Of a DNA stretch of 5,718 nt, positions 1 to 5,256 are shown piece after piece (within the stretch, counting starts at the first letter, position 1; every line of letters begins with the position of its first letter). Source of the stretch: Acidobacteriota bacterium. GTDB lineage: Bacteria > Acidobacteriota > Blastocatellia > Pyrinomonadales > Pyrinomonadaceae. Where the stretch lies: assembly GCA_003222855.1 (NCBI GenBank), contig QHXH01000180.1, positions 1-5,718 on the forward strand, written 5' to 3'. The notes under the pieces were generated by a model. It did no database searches. It was given only the letters and a program-made list of their open reading frames with translations, and had not been told where the DNA came from. Position numbers and translations under genes: made by a program.

Positions 1-836
1 GGGTTCTGGGCGTTGCTCGACCGAATACACCAGAAGCTGCTCCCCTCGTCTCCGCCGCCAATAAAGAGGTAACCGTTAGAGGCCACGTCGAGTGTTCCCC
101 ACACAGGACCGTTGGGAATGTTGATCGGACTCATCCAGGTGGCCCCGGCATCGGTGGAACGGCTGAATTCTCCGAAGTCGCAGGCGAAAAAGCCGGTCCA
201 AAACTGATATTGAAACCCGTGACCCATGCTGGCCGGGGTTCTATCGAGCGTGAACCACTCCTTATCGCCGCTGTGCGCGGCGCCGTCGGGTGAGCGCTCT
301 GTCCACGTTTGCCCGCCGTTTGTGGAGCGCCAGATATCGCCACAAAATGTGTTTACTAACAGGCTGAGATAGAAAAAATTCCCAGTCTCATCGGAGTTTG
401 TTACCGGGTCACTGCGGAAGACGTTGTTTTGCAAAACGCCTGGGAAATGCCACGTGATACCGGCATCCGTGGTGTAGCCATACCCGGCCTGCCGAAAGTT
501 GGACGTCCAGGTGTTAAACTGCCTCCAGCCGATTGCTATTTTGTTGCCATCTGTCGGATCGACTGAAATGGACGGCTCGTTCGCGGCGTCGCCGACGATG
601 TTGTTGCCCTGTGCATCGACATTCACCTGGTAGCTAGTGAAGACACCATACGGCGATATCATCCGGGGCGAGGTTTCCAACCGGTAAAGGCCTGGCGGCG
701 CAGGGGGCATCTCGTATTTTTCCAGCGGCTCGGTCATGCGGCTCTTGCGTGACGCTTGTCCCGAAGCGGTGGCAAGCGAGGCTAGCGAACTCAGACAAAT
801 CAGCAGGGTTACGGTTGAAAGGCTGAAAGATCTCAT
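1..836 (-). CDS. Secreted BNR/Asp-box beta-propeller protein (sialidase-like), 3' end beyond the window
   Basis: Reading back from the ATG at 834-836, the frame stays open for 278 codons to the left edge, so this is the N-terminal part of a longer protein. Residues 1 to about 26 form a signal peptide: the hydrophobic stretch LLICLSSLASLA followed by ATASGQ. Three Asp boxes are visible, at about residues 121-129 (TTDAGITW), 170-178 (STNGGQTW) and 226-234 (STDAGATW), together with the family segment GDKEWFTLD near 190. Over residues 61-160 it matches the neighbour at 1221-2855 at 77 of 100 positions by hand count, so a total length near 540 residues with a PT-rich tail is expected. The start is supported because all three paralogues have exactly ten residues between Met and LLICL. 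It lacks the Cys that the two paralogues have in the GDAANEC segment. No FRIP/YRIP sialidase motif is seen, so the activity is unknown; export to the periplasm or cell surface is inferred. Confidence 0.88.
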   Translation of the reverse strand, partial: MRSFSLSTVTLLICLSSLASLATASGQASRKSRMTEPLEKYEMPPAPPGLYRLETSPRMISPYGVFTSYQVNVDAQGNNIVGDAANEPSISVDPTDGNKIAIGWRQFNTWTSNFRQAGYGYTTDAGITWHFPGVLQNNVFRSDPVTNSDETGNFFYLSLLVNTFCGDIWRSTNGGQTWTERSPDGAAHSGDKEWFTLDRTPASMGHGFQYQFWTGFFACDFGEFSRSTDAGATWMSPINIPNGPVWGTLDVASNGYLFIGGGDEGSSFWCIRSSNAQN

Positions 837-888
837 ATTGGGTTATCTTGATTGGATCGTTGAAGCGCCCGCCTCCATCCCTACGCGA

Positions 889-956
889 AGCATCGCGGGC
901 ACGTTAAACCGTCGAGGCGATTCGCGATGCTCGGTCTGCAATCTCGAATCGCCTCG
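889..956 (-). promoter_or_regulatory. Two interleaved inverted repeats in the 5' leader (possible pseudoknot)
   Basis: Two perfect inverted repeats overlap here. The first has 12-base arms: CGAGGCGATTCG at 913-924 and its reverse complement at 945-956. The second has 9-base arms: AGCATCGCG at 889-897 and its complement at 923-931. One arm of the second lies in the loop of the first and its partner lies outside, which is the topology of an H-type pseudoknot in the minus-strand transcript; the arms share only bases 923-924. The element ends 53 bases before the ATG of the downstream gene. A regulatory role is inferred. The paralogous leader at 2856-2922 does not preserve the stems. Confidence 0.4.
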
Positions 957-1046
957 CTGGCGCGCTTCCCTTAATTCAGAACAGCGAGATTGTCGAGAAA
1001 TTATCTGCAATTATTTGGTAACAAAATTGAAACCTGGATTTTCCGG
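937..1046 (-). promoter_or_regulatory. Conserved upstream block, copy 1 (putative promoter/leader region)
   Basis: This stretch aligns with 2923-3018, and both lie upstream of paralogous propeller genes, ending 101 and 68 bases from their ATGs. Shared words on the plus strand include AATCTCGAA, CCTCGCTGGCGC, AGAACAGC, TTGTCGAGA, GTAAC and ATTGAAACC. This copy carries about 11 extra bases near 1003-1013 that the other lacks. Indels and changes at all codon positions argue that it is non-coding. Conservation at matching positions suggests it contains the promoter or a regulator-binding site, or is simply the upstream part of the duplicated unit. No -35/-10 pair with good spacing could be picked with confidence. 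Confidence 0.5.
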
Positions 1047-1220
1047 CAGCGAGACCGATGCCGGAACCTACGCCGTACTGCGGCAGGCCTAAACAGGCGC
1101 GCAGGTGGAATGCGTTCTCAGCAACGCGTTGACACAAATACACGGCTCGAGCGGCCTGATATCTTGCGCCTTCATTAATTCAGCATCGTCTTCAGAGAAG
1201 CCGATCCACCTTTGCAAAAC

Positions 1221-2855
1221 TCAAGCCGGCCGGGACGGCGGAGTTGGACGCGGCCTCGGCGCCGGCGTTACTCTGGGCGTGGAAGTCGGAGTGGCAGTAG
1301 GTGTAGGACTAACAGTTGCTGTTGGTGTAGCCGTTGGAGTTGCTGTCGCAGTAGCTGTAGGTGTTGGCGTCGGCGTTGGACTTGCTGTGGCCGTCGGCGT
1401 GGGCGTGGCGCCACCCGACGGAGATACCCGCACATAATAGACATCTTCCTCGTGTTGATTGCGATTCGGGTTGAAGTTGAACGTGGCCGAATACGCTACA
1501 TTTCCGCCTGTAGCGTCCGAAACGATCGTGATGTAGTCGCCTATCTTGCTCTGGTTCGGATAGCCTTCGAAAGGATTGAACGTATTGCTCACCTGCACGT
1601 TAGGCGCCCAGGTAACGCCGCCGTCCGTGCTGAAAGAGTAGAATAGCTGCGAGTCAGTGTTGTTAGCCGCGTTTCGCGTGTCGTACCAGACGGAGTCAAG
1701 GCGTCCATTTGGCGCCACTCCAATTGTGCCGAACCAATGCCATTTGCTAGGATTAACCGGATCGTCATTGATCCGAAGCGGCGCGCTGAAGGTTAGTCCG
1801 CCGTCGGTGCTGCGCACGAACATCACGTCGGTTGTGCTACGTCCGGGCGGCACCACGCTGGCCAACATGTAAATGTTATTGTTGGTCTGGCCGCCGGAAC
1901 GGTCGATCGCCAGGAATAACATCCCAGTAAGTCCTACTCCATTGATTCCGCCGCTACCGAGGTGGCCACCCATGTTCACGGCGGTGCTTCGATCAAAAGT
2001 TGGCGTCTGGCCCCCGATCTGCGCATTGCTCGAGCGCTCGCAGTAAAACGTCGTGTTCCCCTCGCCCCCGACAAACAGGTTGCCGTTCGTGTCCACATCG
2101 AGCGTTCCGTACACAGGCCCATTGGGAATGTTAATTGGACTCTGCCAGGTGACGCCGCCGTTGGTGGAGCGCTGGAATTCCACGCCACCGCCGCTGCAGT
2201 TAATGCCGTCGTCGGCCTGGTACTGGAAACCATGGCCCGGGCCGTTAGTCTTATCGATGGTGAACCATTCCTTGTCGCCGCCGCCGGCGCCTTCGTCGGC
2301 TTGCAGTTCCGTCCAGGTTTGACCACCGTTTGTCGAGCGCCAAAGATCGTCGCAAAAAAAGGAGAATCCGTCCGATCTAAGACTGAGGTAGAAGAAATTA
2401 CCCACCTCATTGGAGTTCGTCACTGGGTCACTGCGAAAAACATTGTTTTGCAGAACGCCAGGAAACGTCCACGTTATGCCGCCATCGGTGGTATAACCCC
2501 AGCCGCCCTGCCGGAAGTTGGAGTTAACGTCATTGAACTGCCTCCAGGCGATCGTCATTTTGTTGCCGTTTGTCGGGTCAACGGAGATCGGGCACTCGTT
2601 CGCGGCGTCCCCGAGGATGTTTTGTCCGTTGGCGTCGACGTTTGCCTGGTAACTAGTGAACAGGCCGAACTGCGAAATCATGCGCGGCGACGTCTCAATT
2701 TTTCGAGGAGGAGCAGGCGGGTTATCGTATTTTTCCAGCGGCTCATTCCGGGGCGCCTTGTATGTGGGCGCCAGCTGGGCCGAAGCGCTGGCTAAGGCAA
2801 TCAGTAGGATCAGACAAATCAATAAGCTTTCGGTTAAAACTGTAGAATATCTCAT
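1221..2855 (-). CDS. Secreted BNR/Asp-box beta-propeller protein with PT-linker and Arg-Pro tail (sialidase-like)
   Basis: This intact 544-residue gene is the reference copy for the three paralogues. Residues 1 to about 26 are a signal peptide with a hydrophobic core and a probable cut after ASASA, before Gln27. The body, to about residue 478, is a predicted beta-propeller with five Asp boxes: about 121-129 (TTDGGITW), 172-180 (STNGGQTW), 229-237 (STNGGVTW), 348-356 (STDGGLTF) and 408-416 (STDGGVTW). Other family segments are GDKEWFTID (193-201) and HEEDVYYVRV (468-477). Cysteines 88, 168, 220 and 272 could form disulfides after export. Residues 484-527 are a Pro-Thr/Ala-Thr linker, followed by an Arg-Pro tail ending PRPRPTPPSRPA. 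Asp boxes are typical of sialidases and other propellers, but no FRIP motif or arginine triad is recognisable, so enzymatic activity is unproven. No ribosome-binding purine run precedes the start; the start is chosen by alignment of the signal peptides. Confidence 0.92.
   Translation of the reverse strand: MRYSTVLTESLLICLILLIALASASAQLAPTYKAPRNEPLEKYDNPPAPPRKIETSPRMISQFGLFTSYQANVDANGQNILGDAANECPISVDPTNGNKMTIAWRQFNDVNSNFRQGGWGYTTDGGITWTFPGVLQNNVFRSDPVTNSNEVGNFFYLSLRSDGFSFFCDDLWRSTNGGQTWTELQADEGAGGGDKEWFTIDKTNGPGHGFQYQADDGINCSGGGVEFQRSTNGGVTWQSPINIPNGPVYGTLDVDTNGNLFVGGEGNTTFYCERSSNAQIGGQTPTFDRSTAVNMGGHLGSGGINGVGLTGMLFLAIDRSGGQTNNNIYMLASVVPPGRSTTDVMFVRSTDGGLTFSAPLRINDDPVNPSKWHWFGTIGVAPNGRLDSVWYDTRNAANNTDSQLFYSFSTDGGVTWAPNVQVSNTFNPFEGYPNQSKIGDYITIVSDATGGNVAYSATFNFNPNRNQHEEDVYYVRVSPSGGATPTPTATASPTPTPTPTATATATPTATPTATVSPTPTATPTSTPRVTPAPRPRPTPPSRPA
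1224..1406 (-). repeat. Low-complexity PT-linker and Arg-Pro tail coding repeat
   Basis: This is imperfect tandem DNA with a period of about 6 bases (plus strand GTxGGx units), encoding alternating Pro-Thr and Ala-Thr dipeptides and then an Arg-Pro tail. The protein segment is expected to be extended and flexible, acting as a stalk. Related tracts occur at 3152-3286, 3767-3832 and 5260-5499. Confidence 0.85.
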
Positions 2856-3148
2856 ATCGAATTACGTGGATTGAGGCGTTGAGGCGTTCAGCCGTTGAAT
2901 TATCGAAGCGATCCACGACTTGTCCAATCTCGAACCACCTCGCTGGCGCTCCTTTTAATTTAGAACAGCAACCTTGTCGAGACTTATTTCGTAACGAGAT
3001 TGAAACCCCGATTTTTCGCTGCTGGCAATTTTCGACAGCAACAGGCGACCAGCCTGTGGTTACCGGCACTCCCCGAAGCCCGCAGCCTCGAAAGCGTTCG
3101 GGACTGTGCCACACATCTGGCAGAGCCGTGGCTACAACCGATTACTGA
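2856..3148 (-). other. Intergenic region upstream of the intact propeller gene
   Basis: This 293-base gap lies between the stop of the broken propeller gene and the start of the intact one. It contains the shared upstream block (2923-3018). Nearer the start codon are a tandem direct repeat TTGAGGCG (2871-2878 and 2879-2886, second copy exact) and a 7-base inverted repeat (CGTGGAT at 2865-2871 with ATCCACG at 2911-2917). No Shine-Dalgarno sequence, tRNA or intrinsic terminator is visible. Confidence 0.55.
2923..3018 (-). promoter_or_regulatory. Conserved upstream block, copy 2 (putative promoter/leader region)
   Basis: This is the counterpart of 937-1046, placed 68 bases before the ATG of the intact propeller gene. 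On the minus strand the best conserved core reads roughly CTCGACAAGGTTGCTGTTC, then AAATTAA, then a GCGCCAGCGAGG segment. Its presence before two of the three paralogues, but not before the copy behind the protease gene, suggests that these two genes have their own promoter. The exact promoter boxes are not identifiable by eye. Confidence 0.5.
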
Positions 3149-3910
3149 TCACTTGGGAATCAGGGCTAACGGCCGAGGCGCTGGCGTTGGACGAGCTCTG
3201 GGCGTCGGTTGCGATCTTGGCGTCGGTGTCGGTCTGGGCGTGGAAGTCGGTGTAGGTGTAGCCGTAGGTGTCGGTGTAGGAGTAGGCGACTGCGTTCCGC
3301 ACGGCTGGTATAGAACCACATCGTCCACATACATGGCAGTGTCATCGCCAAATCCATCCTGGTGTACCAGGAATTTTATGCGCACCGTTTGTCCCGCAAA
3401 GGGCGTCATGTCTACCTGCTGGTTGATCCAAGTCTGCCCATTTTCACACTGATGGAAAATCGTTTGCAGAATAGTGCCGTTGGTATCGGTAATATAGGCA
3501 TCCTGCCAGTCGAAGGTAATGCTGTCAGTCGTGTAATCCCAGTGGTAGAAGCTTAGTATGCTCTGAGCAGCAGGCACCGTAAACTGCTGGTAAAATGAGC
3601 TATCCCCAAACGGCTCCGACCCGGTGACATCGCCAGCCCGGGCTGAATGCGTGCCACTATGCGCTTGCTCCGTAGTGACCACCGGATCGTTATTGTGGCC
3701 GTCAATGGCCCATGGCGGGAAGCTCCCTGTCTCGAATCCGCCATTTTGGATGATCCCGGTATCACAGGGCGTAGGCGTAGGCGTCGAGGTAGGTGTGCCC
3801 GTAGGACTCGCCGTCGCTGTTGGCGTGGGTGTGGCTTTTTGTCCGCCTGGGAACACCCGAACGTAGTAAACGTCTTCTTCGTGTCTTGTTCTGGTTGGGA
3901 TAACCTTCAA
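3149..3910 (-). CDS. 3' fragment of the broken propeller gene: PT-linkers flanking a jelly-roll/CBM-like domain
   Basis: The frame runs 253 codons from a TTG at 3908-3910. That start is unlikely to be real because it lies inside the ancestral propeller gene. Numbered from the TTG, residues 9-19 are the end of the propeller (RHEEDVYYVRV) and 27-48 a first PT linker. Residues 49-204 form a compact domain that starts with CDTGIIQNGGFETG and ends with AMYVDDVVLYQPC. The NGGFETG opening and the YVDDVVL closing strand are typical of galactose-binding-like jelly rolls (CBM4/9-, MAM- or DUF642-type), which often bind carbohydrate. Cys49 and Cys204 bracket the domain and may form a disulfide. A second PT linker (209 to about 225) and an Arg-Pro tail follow, with an extra LALIPK end. 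Ligand binding is inferred from fold style only. Without its upstream part this fragment has no signal peptide and is probably not expressed. Confidence 0.7.
   Translation of the reverse strand: MKVIPTRTRHEEDVYYVRVFPGGQKATPTPTATASPTGTPTSTPTPTPCDTGIIQNGGFETGSFPPWAIDGHNNDPVVTTEQAHSGTHSARAGDVTGSEPFGDSSFYQQFTVPAAQSILSFYHWDYTTDSITFDWQDAYITDTNGTILQTIFHQCENGQTWINQQVDMTPFAGQTVRIKFLVHQDGFGDDTAMYVDDVVLYQPCGTQSPTPTPTPTATPTPTSTPRPTPTPRSQPTPRARPTPAPRPLALIPK
3152..3286 (-). repeat. Second PT-linker and Arg-Pro tail coding repeat of the broken gene
   Basis: Pro-Thr dipeptide repeats follow the jelly-roll domain and pass into PRPTPTPRSQPTPRARPT and APRP. This is the same arrangement as the ends of the intact propeller and the protease, with six extra residues (LALIPK) before the stop. 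Confidence 0.8.
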
Positions 3911-5183
3911 AGGGATTAAATGGCTGGCTAACAGCCACGTTAGGTGACCACGTCACGCCCGCGTCAGCGCTGAAAGAGTAGAATAACTGCGAGTCAGTGT
4001 TGTTGGCAGCGTTTCTCGTATCGTACCAAACAGCATCAAGCCGCCCATTGGGCGCGACTGAAAAGGTGCCAAACCAATGCCACTTACTTGGGTTAACCGG
4101 GTCGTCATTGACTCGGAGCGGTGCGCTAAAGGTTAGTCCGCCGTCTGTGCTGCGCACGAACATTACGTCCGTTGTGCTGCGCCCTGGCGGCACGACGCTA
4201 GCCAGCATGTAAATGTTGTTGTTAGTCGGACCACCGGAGCGATCAATCGCCAGGAACAACTGCCCGTCCAGTCCTGCCGGATTGATGCCGCCGCCGCCGA
4301 GGACGCCACCCATGTTGACAGGGGTAACCTGGTCAAAAACCGGCGTTTGGTTCCCAATCTGCGCGTTGCTCGAGCGGATGCAGTAAAACACATTGTTAAA
4401 GTCGCCTTCGCCGCCAAGAAAGAGATTTCCATTCGTGGCCACGTCCAAGGTTCCCAAATCGGCTGAGTTAGGAACAGCGATGGTAGCCTGCCAGGTGACC
4501 CCGCCATCAGTGGATCGGCTGAATTGGCCGCTGCCGCTGCAAGTAGTCGTGTCCCAAGATTGATACTGGAACCCGTGCCCCGGGCCGCCAGTCTTATCGA
4601 TGGTAAACCATTGCTTATCGCCTCCACCCGCGAGGCCGTCGGCTTGCAACTCTGTCCAGGATTGGCCACCATTGGTTGACCGGTACATGTTTTCACAAAA
4701 TGTCTGTAGCAGGCTTAAGTAAAAGAAAGTCCCTGTCTCATCCGAGCCTGTTACCGGATCGCTGCGAAAAACTCCCGGTTCCAGAACTCCGGGAAAGGTC
4801 CAGTGGACGCCGCCATCGGTGGTATAACCCCACCCGCCCTGCCGAAAGTTCGACGTAACACTGTTAAACTGCCTCCAGCCAATTGCCATCTTGGTGGTGT
4901 TTGTCGGGTCAACCGAGATCGTGCATTCGTTAGCGGCGTCACCAACAATGTTCATCCCGTTTGCATCGACGTTTACCTGATAACTGATGAAGACGCCATA
5001 CGGCGAGATCTTTCGCGGCGAACTCTCGAGCCGGTAAATATAGGCAGGTGGGTTGTCATATTTTTCCAGCGGCTTGTTCGTGTGCGGGTTCCACGTAGGC
5101 GCTTGCCCCGAAGCAGTGGCAAGCGCAACCAGGAAGACCAGACAAATCAACAAGCCCGCGGTTGAAACTTTGAAGCAGCTCAT
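3762..5183 (-). CDS. 5' fragment of the broken propeller gene: signal peptide and Asp-box beta-propeller
   Basis: The frame begins at ATG 5181-5183 and ends at TGA 3762-3764 (473 codons); an in-frame ATG four codons earlier (5195) is possible. The later start is preferred because the signal peptide then matches both paralogues residue for residue in length, with ten residues between Met and LLICL. Residues 1 to about 26 are the signal peptide. Asp boxes lie at about 120-128, 167-175, 223-231, 344-352 and 404-412. Residues up to about 433 align with the intact paralogue, 99 of 110 positions being identical in the last part by hand count. The final 40 or so residues are frameshifted: an Arg-rich run, then the PT repeat read out of frame as His/Tyr/Ala-rich sequence. 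If made, the product would be exported without the last propeller strands, jelly roll and tail, and probably would not fold. The start is 73 bases after the protease stop, so cotranscription is plausible. Confidence 0.82.
   Translation of the reverse strand: MSCFKVSTAGLLICLVFLVALATASGQAPTWNPHTNKPLEKYDNPPAYIYRLESSPRKISPYGVFISYQVNVDANGMNIVGDAANECTISVDPTNTTKMAIGWRQFNSVTSNFRQGGWGYTTDGGVHWTFPGVLEPGVFRSDPVTGSDETGTFFYLSLLQTFCENMYRSTNGGQSWTELQADGLAGGGDKQWFTIDKTGGPGHGFQYQSWDTTTCSGSGQFSRSTDGGVTWQATIAVPNSADLGTLDVATNGNLFLGGEGDFNNVFYCIRSSNAQIGNQTPVFDQVTPVNMGGVLGGGGINPAGLDGQLFLAIDRSGGPTNNNIYMLASVVPPGRSTTDVMFVRSTDGGLTFSAPLRVNDDPVNPSKWHWFGTFSVAPNGRLDAVWYDTRNAANNTDSQLFYSFSADAGVTWSPNVAVSQPFNPFEGYPNQNKTRRRRLLRSGVPRRTKSHTHANSDGESYGHTYLDAYAYAL
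3767..3832 (-). repeat. First PT-linker coding repeat of the broken gene
   Basis: This tract encodes TPTPTATASPTGTP and further PT dipeptides between the propeller and the jelly-roll domain. Its opening is the same as that of the intact paralogue's tail (PTPTATASPT), which places the junction at which the jelly-roll module was gained or lost. Confidence 0.75.
3884..3899 (-). repeat. Deletion/frameshift junction in a 16-base word
   Basis: The minus-strand word CCCAACCAGAACAAGA can be read as PNQNK in the upstream frame and as the PTRTR that precedes HEED in the downstream frame. The intact paralogue has PNQSK and, 30 codons later, PNRNQ before HEED. The single copy here is therefore best explained as the merger of two former near-identical copies set 89 bases apart. 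This is inferred from one comparison. Confidence 0.55.
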
Positions 5184-5256
5184 GTCAGTTCGCATTATTG
5201 ACCGCTAAATTACTGAGCCAGCTGCTCGCGGTATAACGACGTGCAAATTAACCTCA
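5184..5256 (-). other. Short spacer between protease stop and broken propeller start
   Basis: The 73 bases show no similarity to the conserved block found before the other two propeller genes, no terminator-like stem with a T-run, and no purine-rich ribosome site before either candidate ATG. The short distance and shared direction fit read-through from the protease gene. Confidence 0.45.

Larger units (their letters stand above)
837..1220 (-). other. Intergenic region upstream of the left-edge propeller gene
   Basis: This 384-base gap separates the stop of the 544-residue propeller gene from the start of the next paralogue. It holds a block shared with the other intergenic region (937-1046) and two interleaved inverted repeats (889-956), both described separately. 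The part at 1047-1220, just after the upstream gene's stop, shows no stem followed by a T-run, no tRNA-like fold and no convincing small gene. Plus-strand open frames across it look like chance. No Shine-Dalgarno sequence precedes the ATG at 836; the preceding bases read AAGATAACCCAAT. Confidence 0.6.
3149..5183 (-). pseudogene. Frameshifted BNR/Asp-box propeller gene with C-terminal jelly-roll domain
   Basis: The two open frames 5183-3762 and 3910-3149 are one ancestral gene. The first follows the intact paralogue up to GYPNQNK (about 3885) and then turns into nonsense (TRRRRLLRSG). The second resumes at HEEDVYYVRV (3883 onward), which is the paralogue's residues 468-477. Compared with the paralogue, about 89 bases are missing, equal to some 30 residues around IGDYITIVSD, and the frame is lost. 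If repaired, the protein would have signal peptide, five-box propeller, PT linker, jelly-roll-like domain, second PT linker and Arg-Pro tail, about 700 residues in all. It could be a true pseudogene, a reversible contraction between short repeats, or a sequencing or assembly error; the 89-base size favours a real deletion over a base-call error. Confidence 0.8.

Noticed and set aside
754..836. Lipoprotein signal peptide (LLIC near residue 14 of the propellers)
   Set aside because: The Cys sits inside the hydrophobic core with Ile before it; a lipobox needs Gly, Ala or Ser at that position, and a normal signal-peptidase site follows later.
937..1046. Standard sigma-70 promoter in the conserved block (TCGACA with a downstream TAA-rich -10)
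   Set aside because: At the best spacing the -10 candidates differ between the two copies and match the consensus poorly, so no boxes are annotated.
1142..1158. Terminator-like palindrome GCTCGAGC after the propeller stop
   Set aside because: The palindrome is only 8 bases with mismatched extension and has no T-run on the minus strand.
990..1178. Possible small plus-strand gene in the 837-1220 gap, with a similar frame at 2879-3148
   Set aside because: The two frames look alike only because the underlying DNA block is duplicated. Changes fall at all codon positions and an 11-base indel interrupts the frame, so the block is better read as non-coding.
1105..1437. Plus-strand open frame with Val-Gly repeats
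   Set aside because: It is the antisense of the PT-linker tract of the 544-residue propeller gene; alternating Pro-Thr codons read backwards give Gly-Val. No start context or domain supports it.
1962..2795. Long plus-strand frame of 277 codons
   Set aside because: It lies wholly antisense to the intact propeller gene, whose Asp boxes and paralogues fix the minus strand as coding; the plus frame shows no recognisable domain.
1221..2855. Calling the propeller a true sialidase (neuraminidase)
   Set aside because: Asp boxes are present but no FRIP/YRIP motif or arginine triad could be recognised; Asp boxes occur in many non-sialidase propellers.
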